64,000 nucleotides of DNA from an uncultured Dehalococcoidia bacterium (lineage in GTDB: Bacteria; Chloroflexota; Dehalococcoidia; Lucifugimonadales; UBA3495), in the NCBI GenBank assembly GCA_958296445.1, contig OY282565.1:372001-436000 (forward strand), written 5' to 3'. The position numbers were made by a program, and so were the translations under genes. This document shows, in pieces, positions 33,182 to 42,230 of this stretch; position 1 is the stretch's first letter, and each line of letters starts with the position of its first letter. The notes under the pieces are model-generated. The model did no database searches. It had not been told where the DNA came from and saw only the letters and a list, made by a program, of their open reading frames with translations.

Positions 33182-34441
33182 GTGAGGATTGCTTATATTC
33201 AGCCTGTTGGCGGGGCCAGCGGGGATATGTTGCTGGGGGCGCTGGTTGATGCGGGGCTGCCGCTGGATGTGCTGCGGGGGGAGTTGGGTAAGCTGGGGGT
33301 GGGGGGGTACAGCCTTGAGGCGGCGGAGGAAACTCGCGGGGAAATTCGGGGGGTTCATCTGCGGGTTCGGCTGGACAACCGGGGGCGTCATTCTCCGGCG
33401 GCGTTGTTGCGGATTGTTGAGGAGAGTGGGCTGGAGCCGGTGGTTAAGGGGCGGGCCGGGGCGGTTTTGCGGGCGTTGTGGCGGGCGGAGGCGCGGGTTC
33501 ATGGGGAGCCGGAGGATGTGCTGGAGCTGGAGGAGCTGGGCAGCATAGATACGCTGGTGGATGTGGTGGGGTTTAGTATCGGATTGCGGGAGTTGGGGGT
33601 TGATGCGGTGTATGCCGCGCCTTTGGTGCTGGGCGAGTCGGCGCCGCCGCGACGGGTTGGGGGGTACTCGAATCCGGCGCCGGCGACGCTGGAGCTGGTG
33701 GCGGCGGCGGGGGCGCCGGTGGCCGCGGACAGTCCGGCCCACGCCGGGGCGGGCGAGCTTACCACGCCCACGGGGGCCGCGCTGATTACTACGCTGGCGC
33801 GGTTCGGGCGTCCGGCTTTTTCGCCGCAACGGGTGGGCGTCGGGCTGGGAACTAAGGATCCGCCGGGTTTCGCCAATGCGCTGCGGCTGTGGTTGGGGGA
33901 TATGGCGGGCAGTCCGGGGGCGGATGATAGGGCGACGCTGCCGGGGGTGGGGGGGATTGCGGGGATTTTCCGGCCGGCCGATGTGGTGCTGCTGGAGACG
34001 AATTTGGATGACGCTACGGGGTTGTCGCTGGGCTACGCGCAGGAACGGCTGTTTGCTTTGGGGGCGCTGGATGTGTGGGTTACGCCGGTGCAGATGAAGA
34101 AGAACCGCCCCGGCGTGGTGCTGTCGGCACTGGTTCCGCCGGGGCTGGAGCGGGCGGCGGTGGAGCTGATGCTGCGGGAAACGCCTACGCTGGGGGTGCG
34201 TTCCCGCGCGGCTGACCGCTATGTGGCCCGTCGTCATAGCGTTACTATTGAGACCGGGTTTGGCGCGGTTAGCGTTAAGGTTAAGTCGTTGCCCTTGCCG
34301 GATGGGGCGTCGGCGGCGGTCAGCGCGGCCCCGGAACCGGATGACTGCCGCCGTATCGCGCTGGAAACCGGGATTCCTTTTCAGGAGGTTTATCAGCGGG
34401 CCGCCGAGGTTGCGCGGCGGGAGCTTTTGGGGAGGGATTAA
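33182..34441 (+). CDS. larC: Nickel insertase for the pincer cofactor
   Basis: LarC (DUF111) of 419 aa. It inserts nickel into the pyridinium-dithiocarboxylic nucleotide in a CTP-dependent step. The GTG at 33182 gives the family start MRIAYIQPVGGASGDMLLGA and has AGGAAAGG nine bases before it; TTG 33173 would be too close. YSNPAPATLELV, TTPTGAAL, VLLETNLDDATG and VQMKKNRPGVVLS are family landmarks. In some lactobacilli larC needs a frameshift; here it is one continuous frame. Confidence 0.92.
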   Translation: MRIAYIQPVGGASGDMLLGALVDAGLPLDVLRGELGKLGVGGYSLEAAEETRGEIRGVHLRVRLDNRGRHSPAALLRIVEESGLEPVVKGRAGAVLRALWRAEARVHGEPEDVLELEELGSIDTLVDVVGFSIGLRELGVDAVYAAPLVLGESAPPRRVGGYSNPAPATLELVAAAGAPVAADSPAHAGAGELTTPTGAALITTLARFGRPAFSPQRVGVGLGTKDPPGFANALRLWLGDMAGSPGADDRATLPGVGGIAGIFRPADVVLLETNLDDATGLSLGYAQERLFALGALDVWVTPVQMKKNRPGVVLSALVPPGLERAAVELMLRETPTLGVRSRAADRYVARRHSVTIETGFGAVSVKVKSLPLPDGASAAVSAAPEPDDCRRIALETGIPFQEVYQRAAEVARRELLGRD

Positions 34442-34480
34442 CCACAGAGGACACAGAGGGCACAGAGTTTTTTTTGGAGT
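34442..34480. repeat. Repeat family D single copy
   Basis: AACCACAGAGGACACAGAGGGCACAGAG followed by a T tract, directly after the larC stop codon and before larB; split here as AACCACAGAGG and ACACAGAGG units. Confidence 0.65.
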
Positions 34481-34524
34481 TATTTATGTATTTCTGCGCT
34501 TTCTGGGGTTAGAATGTTGGGATA

Positions 34525-35319
34525 ATGACTAATGATGGTTTGGCGCGGTTGCTGGAGCAGGTGCGCGACGGGGGGCTTGGTATTGAGGAGGCGGTGGCGC
34601 GGCTGCGCGACTGGCCTTATCAGGATTTGGGGTATGCGCGGGTTGACCACCACCGGCCGTTGCGGACGGGGTCGCCGGAGGTGGTGCTGGGGAAGGGCAA
34701 GACGCCGGAGCAGGTGGCGGGGATTGTGGCGGCGTTGCGGGGGCGGGGGTATCCGGTGCTGGTGACCAAGACGGGGCGCGAGGCTTGGGTTGCGGTGCGG
34801 GAGATTGCGCCGGAGGCGGAGTATCACGAACTGGCCGGGGCGATTGTTATACCGTTGTTGGGGGATTCGGCGGAATCGGCGGATGGGTTGCCGGGGGTGT
34901 TGGTAGTTACGGCAGGCACCGCCGATTTGCCGGTGGCGGGGGAGGCGATGCTTACCGCCGGGCTGATGGGGCAGGAGGCGGGGCTTATCGCGGACGTGGG
35001 GGTGGCCGGGTTGCACCGGCTGCTGGAGCGGCTGCCGGAGATTCGGGCGGCGCGGGTTGTCGTGGTGGCCGCGGGGATGGACGCCGCGCTGCCGTCGGTT
35101 ATCGCCGGGCTGGTGTCGGCGCCGGTTATCGCAGTGCCTACCAGCGCGGGGTATGGGGCCAGCTTTGAGGGTTTGGCCGCTTTGCTTGCGATGCTCAACA
35201 GTTGCGCTCCGGGGGTGGCGGTGGTCAATATAGACAACGGCTTTGGCGCGGGATACTTGGCGGCGCAAATCAACCGCCTGGCCGCATCAGCCGCACCAAG
35301 GGAGGGGGCTACGCCTTGA
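34525..35319 (+). CDS. larB: Nicotinate adenine dinucleotide carboxylase/hydrolase
   Basis: LarB of 264 aa with a C-terminal PurE-like domain. It carboxylates nicotinic acid adenine dinucleotide to start nickel-pincer cofactor synthesis. Landmarks: LGYARVDHHRPLRTGSPEVVLG near residue 36 (shown in part), GKTPEQVAGI, VVTAGTADLPVAGEA, VGVAGLHRLL, AGMDAALPSVIAGLV and PTSAGYGASF. The gene order larE-larC-larB differs from larABCDE of lactobacilli. Its substrate is made through the nadC branch of NAD synthesis encoded at 11.8 kb. Confidence 0.92.
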   Translation: MTNDGLARLLEQVRDGGLGIEEAVARLRDWPYQDLGYARVDHHRPLRTGSPEVVLGKGKTPEQVAGIVAALRGRGYPVLVTKTGREAWVAVREIAPEAEYHELAGAIVIPLLGDSAESADGLPGVLVVTAGTADLPVAGEAMLTAGLMGQEAGLIADVGVAGLHRLLERLPEIRAARVVVVAAGMDAALPSVIAGLVSAPVIAVPTSAGYGASFEGLAALLAMLNSCAPGVAVVNIDNGFGAGYLAAQINRLAASAAPREGATP

Positions 35320-35411
35320 ATCGCCGCGCCGGGTGTTTGATTCTGGCCCTTGTGGTGGCTTTGCTGGCGGTGTCTTGCGGGATGCTTGGGCGGCTTACGC
35401 TGGTGATTTAG
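35316..35411 (+). CDS. Putative 31-aa membrane peptide coupled to larB
   Basis: TTG at 35316 overlaps the larB stop codon, and GGGAGGGGG lies eight bases upstream. The product has two Arg, then a hydrophobic stretch CLILALVVALLAVSCGML (a single membrane segment, or a signal with a lipobox-like AVSC), then a short tail. Size, start signal and hydrophobicity support expression, but there is no homology evidence. Confidence 0.35.
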   Translation: MNRRAGCLILALVVALLAVSCGMLGRLTLVI

Positions 35412-35419
35412 GGCGGGGG

Positions 35420-35797
35420 CTAGAATTCTACGGCGTGGCGGATGTGGTTGACGGACTGTAGGCGGCCGCGGCGGTCTAGGTTGACGCAAATGAGGTCTAT
35501 GCGCCAGGGCGTGGTTGAGTGGTATCCGGCGGGGGTGCGGGATTGCAGGAACTCTTGGGCTACGTCGGCTAGTCGCTGGGCGCGGGTCGGGGATATGGAT
35601 TCCTCGGCTGGGCCGAAAGGGGTTCCGCGGCGGGTTTTTACTTCGACAAAGACGGTTTCATCGCCTTGGATGGCTACTATGTCCACTTCTCCGGCGCGGC
35701 AACGGTAGTTGGTGGCGGCGATGATGTAGCCTCTGGCCTCTAGGTGTAGCCGGGCTTGACGCTCGCCCCATCGGCCTAGGCCGGCGCTGTTGGTCAC
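35420..35797 (-). CDS. yraN: YraN/UPF0102-family nuclease-fold protein
   Basis: Protein of 125 aa of the restriction-endonuclease-like fold. GRWGERQARLHLEARGY at the start, GEVDIVAIQGDETVFVEVKTR at 36-56 (with the conserved E, D, and E-x-K residues) and a C-terminal WRIDLICV strand identify it. Function is unproven in most bacteria. It overlaps rnhB by four bases (ATGA), a very common pairing, and is the last gene of the mnmA operon. Confidence 0.9.
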   Translation of the reverse strand: MTNSAGLGRWGERQARLHLEARGYIIAATNYRCRAGEVDIVAIQGDETVFVEVKTRRGTPFGPAEESISPTRAQRLADVAQEFLQSRTPAGYHSTTPWRIDLICVNLDRRGRLQSVNHIRHAVEF

Positions 35798-36453
35798 CGG
35801 GCGGGCCTTTGGGGGCTGCCGGGCTGGGGGTTGCCGGGTAGGGCTTGGGCGACGGGGGCGAAGGAGCGGCGGTGGATGTCGCAGGGGCCGATTTCGCGCA
35901 GCCGCGCTAGGTGCAGGGCGGTGGCGTAGCCTTTATGCCGGGCGAAACCGTAGCCGGGATAGGTCTGTTCGTAGTCGCCCATAATGCGGTCGCGGGTTAC
36001 TTTGGCGGCGTTGGACGCGGCGGCGATGCTGTAGCTGCGGCTGTCGCCCTTGACTATCGCGTCGTAGGGCCAGGGGCATTGGCGCACCGGGATGTAGTCG
36101 AGCAATAGGTGGGCGGGTTGGACGCTTAGGTCGTGGGCGGCCTGTAGCATTGCTTGTAGCGATGCGGCGCCTATGCCGATGCGGTCGATTTCCGCGGGGG
36201 GGATGGCGGCTACGGCCCAGGCTAGGGCGTGTTCCTGAACGGCCAGGAAAGCCTGTTCCCGGCGGGCGGGGGGCAGCCGCTTGGAGTCGTCCAGCAGTTG
36301 TAGCCAGTCCTCGCGCCCGGTGAGTGTTGGGGGCAGGACTACGGCGGCGGCTACTACGGGCCCGGCCAGGGGGCCGCGGCCGGCCTCGTCGGCCCCGGCT
36401 ATTGGGCGGACGCCTTGGCGTAATAGGGCTAGTTCTAGGGAGAGGTCGGGCAT
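35794..36453 (-). CDS. rnhB: Ribonuclease HII
   Basis: RNase HII of 219 aa that cuts RNA in RNA-DNA hybrids and single ribonucleotides in DNA. IAGADEAGRGPLAGPVVAAAV near residue 18 holds the first Asp and Glu, LLLDYIPV near 116 holds the third acidic residue, and SIAAASNAAKVTRDRIM and HKGYATALHL follow. The C-terminal 25 residues are Pro-rich and extra. It ends by overlapping yraN and starts 19 bases after the DUF2283 gene. Confidence 0.94.
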   Translation of the reverse strand: MPDLSLELALLRQGVRPIAGADEAGRGPLAGPVVAAAVVLPPTLTGREDWLQLLDDSKRLPPARREQAFLAVQEHALAWAVAAIPPAEIDRIGIGAASLQAMLQAAHDLSVQPAHLLLDYIPVRQCPWPYDAIVKGDSRSYSIAAASNAAKVTRDRIMGDYEQTYPGYGFARHKGYATALHLARLREIGPCDIHRRSFAPVAQALPGNPQPGSPQRPAR

Positions 36454-36472
36454 TTTGTAATGGAAAAATCCT

Positions 36473-36760
36473 TTATTCTGAGGGGTGCTGCTTTGTTTGT
36501 TGTTTGGCTTGGCCGTTTAGGAGCGGCAACAATAATTCTTTGGCGTCTTCGAGCATTATGCCGCTTACTATCCGGTCTTTGTCGAAAAACACTACGCAAC
36601 CATCGAAAAGATCCATTCCGTTTGGGACGGGGCGCCCGTTTCCGATCCATAAAGTGTCGGACTCCTCATCGTATTTTATTTCGGGAGTCAAACATTCTGG
36701 GGTCAAAGGAACCGGGGATTTCGGGGTTAAAAATTTGTTGTCGTGTCCGGCGTCTGCCAA
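36473..36760 (-). CDS. DUF2283-like small protein
   Basis: Protein of 95 aa. Residues 28-85 fit the DUF2283 pattern (IKYDEESDTLWIGNG, VVFFDKDRIVSGIMLEDAKELL). The N-terminal 27 residues are a degenerate repeat ([17 protein letters not shown]). The TTG start at 36760 follows a GGGGG ribosome site and overlaps the preceding gene by 34 bases. DUF2283 proteins often pair with DUF4258-type partners in toxin-antitoxin-like units, which fits the neighbour. Confidence 0.65.
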   Translation of the reverse strand: MADAGHDNKFLTPKSPVPLTPECLTPEIKYDEESDTLWIGNGRPVPNGMDLFDGCVVFFDKDRIVSGIMLEDAKELLLPLLNGQAKQQTKQHPSE

Positions 36761-37113
36761 AATGGGCGGCCCCCTTCTTTTTCAGTATAATTATCCCGGA
36801 AAGCCGTGTATAAGGCTCCGTTTTCATCCAGTACAACCCGGAACCATGCTCCTCCTCGGGCGTCATCCAAATGAGCTACTTCGTCTGCGTCTTTTGGATA
36901 GTATCTGAAAAACGCTCTGCGTCGGCCTTTTCTGCGATTCTGAAAGGCTGTGTCGGTGGGGGATTCCAGCGTCGCAGCAACTATTTCAGGCGTTAATCCA
37001 TAGCTTCCAATGTGGTTGTAGGCGGTTGTCCGCCAATACCTGCTTTTGGGCAGGTTATCAAAGGCGCGGCGCAAACGGCTTTCCCTTTCGCCGGGTTGTT
37101 CATTGGGGTTCAT
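36727..37113 (-). CDS. Unknown protein paired with DUF2283
   Basis: Protein of 128 aa without a recognised family. Visible features are a basic N-terminus ([19 protein letters not shown]), [20 protein letters not shown] in the middle, a basic patch [14 protein letters not shown] and a strand pair [17 protein letters not shown]. The last strand resembles the end of DUF4258-like, RelE-fold proteins, though this is weak. It starts by an ATGA overlap with mnmA and overlaps the DUF2283 gene. A toxin-like partner is possible. Confidence 0.55.
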   Translation of the reverse strand: MNPNEQPGERESRLRRAFDNLPKSRYWRTTAYNHIGSYGLTPEIVAATLESPTDTAFQNRRKGRRRAFFRYYPKDADEVAHLDDARGGAWFRVVLDENGALYTAFRDNYTEKEGGRPFWQTPDTTTNF

Positions 37114-38252
37114 GCCGGTATTTTAGCACTGTCCGGGTGTGCCGACAGGGGTTGCGGCGGCTGTTCCGGGGGTTCGATGATTCCGCCGCCTAGTAGGGTG
37201 TCGTTGTGGTAGAAGACGGCGGCTTGGCCGGGGGTTATGGCCCGTTGGGGGTCTCGGAAGTGTAGTTGGGCGCCGTTGGGGTGGGGGTGTAGGGTGGCGG
37301 GGGCTTCGTGGGACTTGTAGCGGATTTTTACCGATACGGGTGTGGGGGCGGCGGGGGGGTGGCCGCTGATGTAGTTTACGGCGGAGAGTTGGGCTTCGGC
37401 GGCGTAGAGGGCGCTTTCGGGGCCGACTATTACGCGGTTGGCGGCGGGATCTAGGCGGATTACGTAGCGCGGCTCGCCTTGGGATAGGGGCAGTCCTAGT
37501 CCGCGGCGCTGGCCTACGGTGTAGTATTCGATGCCTTGATGGGCGCCGATTACCGCGCCGTCTAGGTCGGTAATCTGGCCGGGGATGCCATTGGCTCGCT
37601 GGCGGAGGAATTCGCGGTAGTCGCCTAGGGGGATGAAGCAGATGTCTTGGCTGTCGGGCTTGTCGGCGGTAATCAGTCCGGCGTCTAGGGCTAGTTGGCG
37701 GATTTCGTCCTTGCGGTAGCCGCCGACGGGCAGGAGGGTGCGGGATAGTTGGGGCTGGGTCATTCCGAACAGGACGTAGGACTGGTCTTTGGCGTGGTCA
37801 ACGCCCTTTTTGAGGGTGGCGCCGTTGGGGGTTTGGCCGATTTGGGCGTAGTGGCCGGTGGCGACGTATTGGGCGGCCAAAGCGTCGGCGCGGGAAAATA
37901 GGTGGCTGAATTTTATTTTGTCGTTGCAGGCGATGCAGGGGTGGGGGGTGCGCCCGCGGCGGTATTCGGCCACGAAGTAGTCCATTACCCGGTCGCGGAA
38001 TTCTTGTTCCATATTCAGGACGTAGTGGGGGATGCCTAGCCGTCGGCAGACGGATCGGGCGTCCTCTACGTCGTCTAGGGTGCAGCAGCCTTGATGGTCG
38101 GCGGGGAGGGCGGCTTCGTCTAGGCTGTAGAGCTTCATGGTGACGCCGACTACATCCCAGCCGGCGCGATGTAGCAGCAGCGCGGCTACCGAGGAATCAA
38201 CGCCGCCGCTCATGGCGACGGCAACCCGTCTGGGGGAGAAACGCTCATTCAT
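37110..38252 (-). CDS. mnmA: tRNA-specific 2-thiouridylase
   Basis: MnmA of 380 aa thiolates U34 of Glu, Gln and Lys tRNAs. PP-loop [17 protein letters not shown] near residue 11. The catalytic Cys lies in [14 protein letters not shown] and its partner Cys in [21 protein letters not shown] and [13 protein letters not shown] complete the family. First gene of a minus-strand operon that continues through an unknown gene, a DUF2283 gene, rnhB and yraN. Confidence 0.94.
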   Translation of the reverse strand: MNERFSPRRVAVAMSGGVDSSVAALLLHRAGWDVVGVTMKLYSLDEAALPADHQGCCTLDDVEDARSVCRRLGIPHYVLNMEQEFRDRVMDYFVAEYRRGRTPHPCIACNDKIKFSHLFSRADALAAQYVATGHYAQIGQTPNGATLKKGVDHAKDQSYVLFGMTQPQLSRTLLPVGGYRKDEIRQLALDAGLITADKPDSQDICFIPLGDYREFLRQRANGIPGQITDLDGAVIGAHQGIEYYTVGQRRGLGLPLSQGEPRYVIRLDPAANRVIVGPESALYAAEAQLSAVNYISGHPPAAPTPVSVKIRYKSHEAPATLHPHPNGAQLHFRDPQRAITPGQAAVFYHNDTLLGGGIIEPPEQPPQPLSAHPDSAKIPA

Positions 38253-38334
38253 AACGGCAACTTACCTCTGTATCCAGCCTAGCACATTGTTGCTGAAAGG
38301 CACAACCGGGGTTTCGGTTGGGGTTTAACCGGGG

Positions 38335-38660
38335 TTTAAACGCAGAGGGCGCAGAGAGGGCGCAGAGGGCGCAGAGATTTGGTTGGGGTTTTTCTGGGGT
38401 TGATTGGCCGGGATTTCAGTGGGCGGGTTAGCGTAGGGATTGGCGGGCGATGCGGTTGATGCCGTTGACGGATGGATTCCCGCCTTCTCGGGAATGACGG
38501 GGTGGGGGCGGGAATGTTCGGCTTAATGCGGCGATTGGGGGGCGATGCGGTTGATGTCGTTGGCGGATGGATTCCCGCCTTCGCGGGAATGACGGGGATG
38601 GGGTGGGAATGTGCGGGTTAGCGGGGCGATTGGGGGGCGATGCCGGGTTAGCGCGGCGAT
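38335..38660. repeat. Mixed repeat block upstream of mnmA
   Basis: Family D units at 38339-38380 (AACGCAGAGGGCGCAGAG), then two copies of a 110-bp unit. Each has GCGATGCGGTTGATG, TGGATTCCCGCCTT and CGCGGGAATGACGGGG, starting near 38440 and 38549. Short GCGATTGGGGGGC echoes run to 38668. No gene is seen between 38253 and 38660. Confidence 0.75.
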
Positions 38661-38792
38661 TGGGGGGCTGTGTCGTCGTTGTTGGCGTCTAGGTGGTGGT
38701 GGGCGGCGTCAGGGCCGCCTTCGGATTGGTAGAAATCTTGGGCTTCCTGCTAGGTGTTGAAATCGTCGTAGTTTTGGGCGGTAAAGATGGGT
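38661..38792 (-). pseudogene. Decayed fifth Excalibur repeat
   Basis: Just beyond the TAA of the lipoprotein gene, another frame of the minus strand still reads [14 protein letters not shown], stop, QEAQDFYQSEGGPD and HHLDANNDDTAPQ. This is the Excalibur repeat with both Cys lost (to Tyr and Pro), one internal stop and a frame change. The protein once had a fifth copy. Confidence 0.75.
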
Positions 38793-40826
38793 TTAGGGGG
38801 TTGGTGTTGGGGGTGGGGGTTCGGATGGGTTATCATCCGGGGCGCCGGGTAGGGATTGGCAGGCTGTGCCGTCTTTGTTGCCGTCTAGTTGGTGGGGGTC
38901 GTCGTCGGGGCCGCCCTCGGATAGGTAGAAATCTTGGGCTTCTTGCCAGGTGGTGAAGTCGTTGCAGTTGCGGTCGGTGAAGGTGGGTTTGGGGGTTGGC
39001 GTTGGGGTTGGGGGTGTTGGTTCGGATGGGTTGTTGTCAGGGGCGCCGGGTAGGGATTGGCAGGGGATGCCGTCGTTGTTGCCGTCTAGGTTGTGGGGGT
39101 CGGTGGTTGGGCCGCCTTGGGACAGGTAGAAATCTTGGGCTTCTTGCCAGGTGGTGAAATCGTTGCAGTTGCGGTCGGTGAAGGTGGGGGTTGGCGTTGG
39201 GGTTGGTTGGCCGGATGGGTTGTTGGTTGGGGTATTATCCGGGGCGTTGGGTAGGGATTGGCAGGCTATGCCGTTGTTGTTGGCGTCTAGGTGGTGGGGG
39301 TCGGTGGTTGGGCCGCCGGCGGCGTGGTAGAAATTCTGGGCTTCCCACCAGGATGCGAAGTCGGCGCAGCTTCGTTCTAGGCCGTAGGGGTCTAAGGACA
39401 TTCCGGCGAACTCCGGCACTGTTAGCAGCGGGACGGCGGGTGGGGGCGTTGGGGTTGGGGTGGCTGCCGGTGCGGGCGCGGGGGTTGGCGTGGGAATGGG
39501 TGTGGGAATTGGCGTGGGCTGAGGCTGAGGTACAAGGGTTGGCGTGGACGTAACTGCTGGTGTAGGCGCAAGTAATGGCGTGGGGGTTGGCATGGACTGA
39601 GGTACAAGGGTTGGCGTGGACGTAAGGGTTGGGGTTGGTGCAGGCGTGGGCGTAGGGGTTGGCTCTGGAATGGGTGTGGACGTGGGCGTGGAGGTAAGGG
39701 TTGGGATTGGCGTAGGAATGGGCGCAGGGGGTTTGGCAGGTGTGGGCGTGGGTTGGGCTTGGGCGGGGGTGAAGGCTATGGGGATGATGTAGGCGGAAAT
39801 GTTGGGCGGGGATGGTGCGGGTTGGACGGGGGCTTGGGAGCGGGGGAGGGAGTCGCAGGGCTGGCCGTCGCCGTCGGCATCTAGGTTGTGGGGGTCTTGG
39901 GCGGGGCCGCCGGCGGCTAGGTAGAAGTCTAGGGCTTCTTGTTGGGTGTCGAAATCGCCGCAGTCGCGGTCTGGGCCGAAGGGGTCGTAGCGCGGGCCGG
40001 AGGACGGCGGGGCGGGCGCGGGGGTTGTTGCGGGCGGGGGGCGGCCATCGGTGCGTTGTAGCAGGGCGGGCGTGTCGCAGGTGTTGAGCATTTCTTGCAG
40101 GGCGGCGTATTCGGCTTCGGTTACGGTTAGTTGCCAGGCGTTTTTGACGGTGAGCCAGTCTATGGCGTAGGTGCACCAGTAGCTTTTTCGGGGCGGGCGC
40201 CAGGCGTCGGGGCCTTTGGCGCCTTTGGAGCGGTTGGCGGAGCCGATGGCGGCGATGAGGTGGTTGTCGTAGGCTAGGTGGTTGGCGAATTGGCGTTTGC
40301 GCTGGGGGCTCCAGGCCCAGCCGCCGGAGCGGTGGGCGTTAGCGAGGGGGACTAGGTGGTCGATGTCTAAGGCGCGGGGGTTGGTGGCGGTTTCGCCGGT
40401 GTAGGGCCCTTGCCATTGGCCGGATGTTACTTGGCACTTGGCGGGGGAGTTGAATTTTACGGGGATGGCGGATTCGGCAATCAGGACTTCGTGGCGGGTG
40501 GTTTGGCAATCGCGGTCGTCGTCAATCCAGTGGCTCCAATCGTTGCGGTCGTAAGCGGGCAGGTTGGGGGGGATTGGCGCTACGGCGGCTTGCAACACTA
40601 GGCCGCCTACGGACGGGGTGCCTGTCGTCGGCGGGGCCGGGTTGGGCGTTGGGGGTGGGGGAAGTGGGGTAGCGGGCGGGGTAGGGGTAGGCGTCGGGTC
40701 GGGTTCGGGGGTGGCGAGCAGGCCGCATCCGGCTAGGAGGGGGATGAGTAGCAGCGTCCAAAGCGCGGCCCGGCCGCGGTTGAGCCATCGCCCGAATCGC
40801 GGGCGGCTGCCCTTTGCTGCGCTCAC
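38793..40826 (-). CDS. Lipoprotein with HNH nuclease and four Excalibur domains
   Basis: Exported protein of 677 aa. The signal peptide ends in lipobox LAG-C34. Residues 87-245 form a DUF1524-like HNH nuclease ([20 protein letters not shown] with D154, D156, H157; [23 protein letters not shown] in two parts; YWCTYAIDW). Four 43-residue Excalibur calcium-binding motifs (DxDxDG with paired Cys) lie at 286-328, 484-526, 551-593 and 618-660. They are separated by Pro-Thr linkers, the longest at 355-465. Start is GTG at 40826 with AGGGA upstream. Likely a cell-surface nuclease for DNA uptake or scavenging; that role is inferred. Confidence 0.85.
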   Translation of the reverse strand: MSAAKGSRPRFGRWLNRGRAALWTLLLIPLLAGCGLLATPEPDPTPTPTPPATPLPPPPTPNPAPPTTGTPSVGGLVLQAAVAPIPPNLPAYDRNDWSHWIDDDRDCQTTRHEVLIAESAIPVKFNSPAKCQVTSGQWQGPYTGETATNPRALDIDHLVPLANAHRSGGWAWSPQRKRQFANHLAYDNHLIAAIGSANRSKGAKGPDAWRPPRKSYWCTYAIDWLTVKNAWQLTVTEAEYAALQEMLNTCDTPALLQRTDGRPPPATTPAPAPPSSGPRYDPFGPDRDCGDFDTQQEALDFYLAAGGPAQDPHNLDADGDGQPCDSLPRSQAPVQPAPSPPNISAYIIPIAFTPAQAQPTPTPAKPPAPIPTPIPTLTSTPTSTPIPEPTPTPTPAPTPTLTSTPTLVPQSMPTPTPLLAPTPAVTSTPTLVPQPQPTPIPTPIPTPTPAPAPAATPTPTPPPAVPLLTVPEFAGMSLDPYGLERSCADFASWWEAQNFYHAAGGPTTDPHHLDANNNGIACQSLPNAPDNTPTNNPSGQPTPTPTPTFTDRNCNDFTTWQEAQDFYLSQGGPTTDPHNLDGNNDGIPCQSLPGAPDNNPSEPTPPTPTPTPKPTFTDRNCNDFTTWQEAQDFYLSEGGPDDDPHQLDGNKDGTACQSLPGAPDDNPSEPPPPTPTP

Positions 40827-40910
40827 TTTCGTTCCCTATGGCATATCCTTCACCGCACGTCTGCCCTGCTGTTGCCATTCGCGCCGCCGGATGTGTGGCG
40901 GCGGGGATGG

Positions 40911-40938
40911 ATTATAGCGGGTTTTTGCGTTATGTAAA
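40911..40938 (-). promoter_or_regulatory. Sigma70 promoter for the HNH lipoprotein
   Basis: Minus strand TTTACA (40938-40933), 16-base spacer, TATAAT (40916-40911). Predicted leader about 78 bases. Confidence 0.65.
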
Positions 40939-40974
40939 ATTGTGGGCGGGTAGATAGAGGGGGATTTGATTTTC

Positions 40975-41045
40975 CGGGCAGGGCAACCACACGGCCGGGG
41001 CAACCACAAGGCAGGGCAACCACAAGGGTTGCCCCTACGTCCGGG
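40975..41045. repeat. GGGCAACCACAAG repeat with hairpin
   Basis: Three imperfect GGGCAACCACA(A/C) units end in CAAGGGTTGCCCCTACG, which pairs with the preceding GGGCAACC. The last unit is related to the hairpins at 20815-20840. No gene lies in 40939-41123. Confidence 0.65.
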
Positions 41046-41123
41046 GGGGCGGGTTGAGCGGGGGGGTTGGGCCGCGTATGCTGGTGGCGGGCAAATTGCG
41101 ATGCGAGAGGATGTTTTGGAGCG

Positions 41124-42029
41124 ATGACCAGTGAATCGGGTTTTGGAGCGGGGGCGTCATTTTGCGGAAACTGCGGGGCCGCGGCGGAGCCGGGCAGCCG
41201 GGTGTGCGGGGTTTGCGGGCGTCCGCTGGCGGGTGCGGGGGGGCGGGGGGATGCGGCGCCGCCGGATTACATTCCTTATTGCCGGAGCTGCGGGGTGGGA
41301 GTGGCTTGGGGAAGCGGGCATACTTGCCAGAGGTGCGGGGTGACGCCGCTGTGTCAACTGCACTTCCGGGCGTCGGACGGGCTTTGCCTTGACTGCGCGG
41401 CGGTTCCGGCCTATGCCGGGGGGGCCGCGGCGGGTTACGGCGGGGGGGTGCGCTGCCGGGCCTGCGGGGCGTCGGTGGCATCGGGCGCCGGTTTCTGTCC
41501 CAATTGCGGGCGGGATGTGGCGGTTGCGTCGTCCGCGCCCCGGGAAGGGGCGGAGTATATGGGGTTCTGGATACGGTTCGCCGCTTTCGTGGCCGACCGG
41601 ATTATTACCTACGTGATAGCCGCGCTGATTGCGTTTGTTATCGGCGTATCCCGCACTTCGGGGGATGGCGACGGGGCGGCGGCGGAAGACGTTTCGGCGG
41701 CCTTGAACACTGTCAATTACAGCTTTCTGTTGCTGGTCTGGGGGGTGTCGGTGGTCTACGGGGTGGCGCTGACCGCGCTGTGGGGGCAGACGATAGGCAA
41801 GCGGCTGCTGGGGATTCAGGTGGTGGACGCCAACGGCAATATACCGGCCTGGTATCGGGTGATAGCCCGGGAGCTGGTGGGCAAGTTTGTGTCGGAAATT
41901 ATTATCTGGCTGGGGTACTTTTGGATTGGGTTCGATTCCCGCAAGCGGGGCTGGCACGATTACATCGGGGGGAGTTATGTAGTTCGCAAGCGGCGCCGGG
42001 ATGGGCGGTTGGGGGAGGGGGATGGTTAG
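41124..42029 (+). CDS. Zinc-ribbon and RDD-domain membrane protein
   Basis: Protein of 301 aa. The N-terminal half carries three zinc ribbons: CGNCG...CGVCG (residues 13-32), a central CRSCG...CQRCG followed by CQLHF...CLDC, and CRACG...CPNCG (about 122-140). Residues 155-290 form an RDD domain with three membrane helices (IRFAAFVADRIITYV, then LTALWGQTIGKRLLGI with the R and D signature region, and SRKRGWHDYIGGSYVV). Role unknown; RDD proteins include transporters. GGAG precedes the ATG at 41124. Confidence 0.85.
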   Translation: MTSESGFGAGASFCGNCGAAAEPGSRVCGVCGRPLAGAGGRGDAAPPDYIPYCRSCGVGVAWGSGHTCQRCGVTPLCQLHFRASDGLCLDCAAVPAYAGGAAAGYGGGVRCRACGASVASGAGFCPNCGRDVAVASSAPREGAEYMGFWIRFAAFVADRIITYVIAALIAFVIGVSRTSGDGDGAAAEDVSAALNTVNYSFLLLVWGVSVVYGVALTALWGQTIGKRLLGIQVVDANGNIPAWYRVIARELVGKFVSEIIIWLGYFWIGFDSRKRGWHDYIGGSYVVRKRRRDGRLGEGDG

Positions 42030-42054
42030 GGGGAATTGCGAGGTTTCTTTTTGT

Positions 42055-42120
42055 TGCGCTGAGCGAAGGGAAGGGTCTTACCGCCCGAGGCGGGATTCTT
42101 TGCTTTGCTCAGAATGGCAG
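42055..42120. repeat. Repeat family C copy
   Basis: GCGCTGAGCGAAGGGAAGG, then GGATTCTTTGCTTTGC and TCAGAATGGCAG, between the RDD and ImmA/IrrE genes. Confidence 0.7.
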
Positions 42121-42230
42121 GGTGGCAGGCGGGCGGAATGGTAGGGGGCGGGGGTAATTTCGCGGTTTTTTCGTATAATTGGCTGGGCGGGAATGTTGGT
42201 GGTGGGGAGTTTGATTGGCGGGGGACGGAT

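Noticed and set aside
33122..34237. 371-codon minus-strand frame
   Set aside because: Antisense to larC, Arg/Pro/His-rich, no domain.
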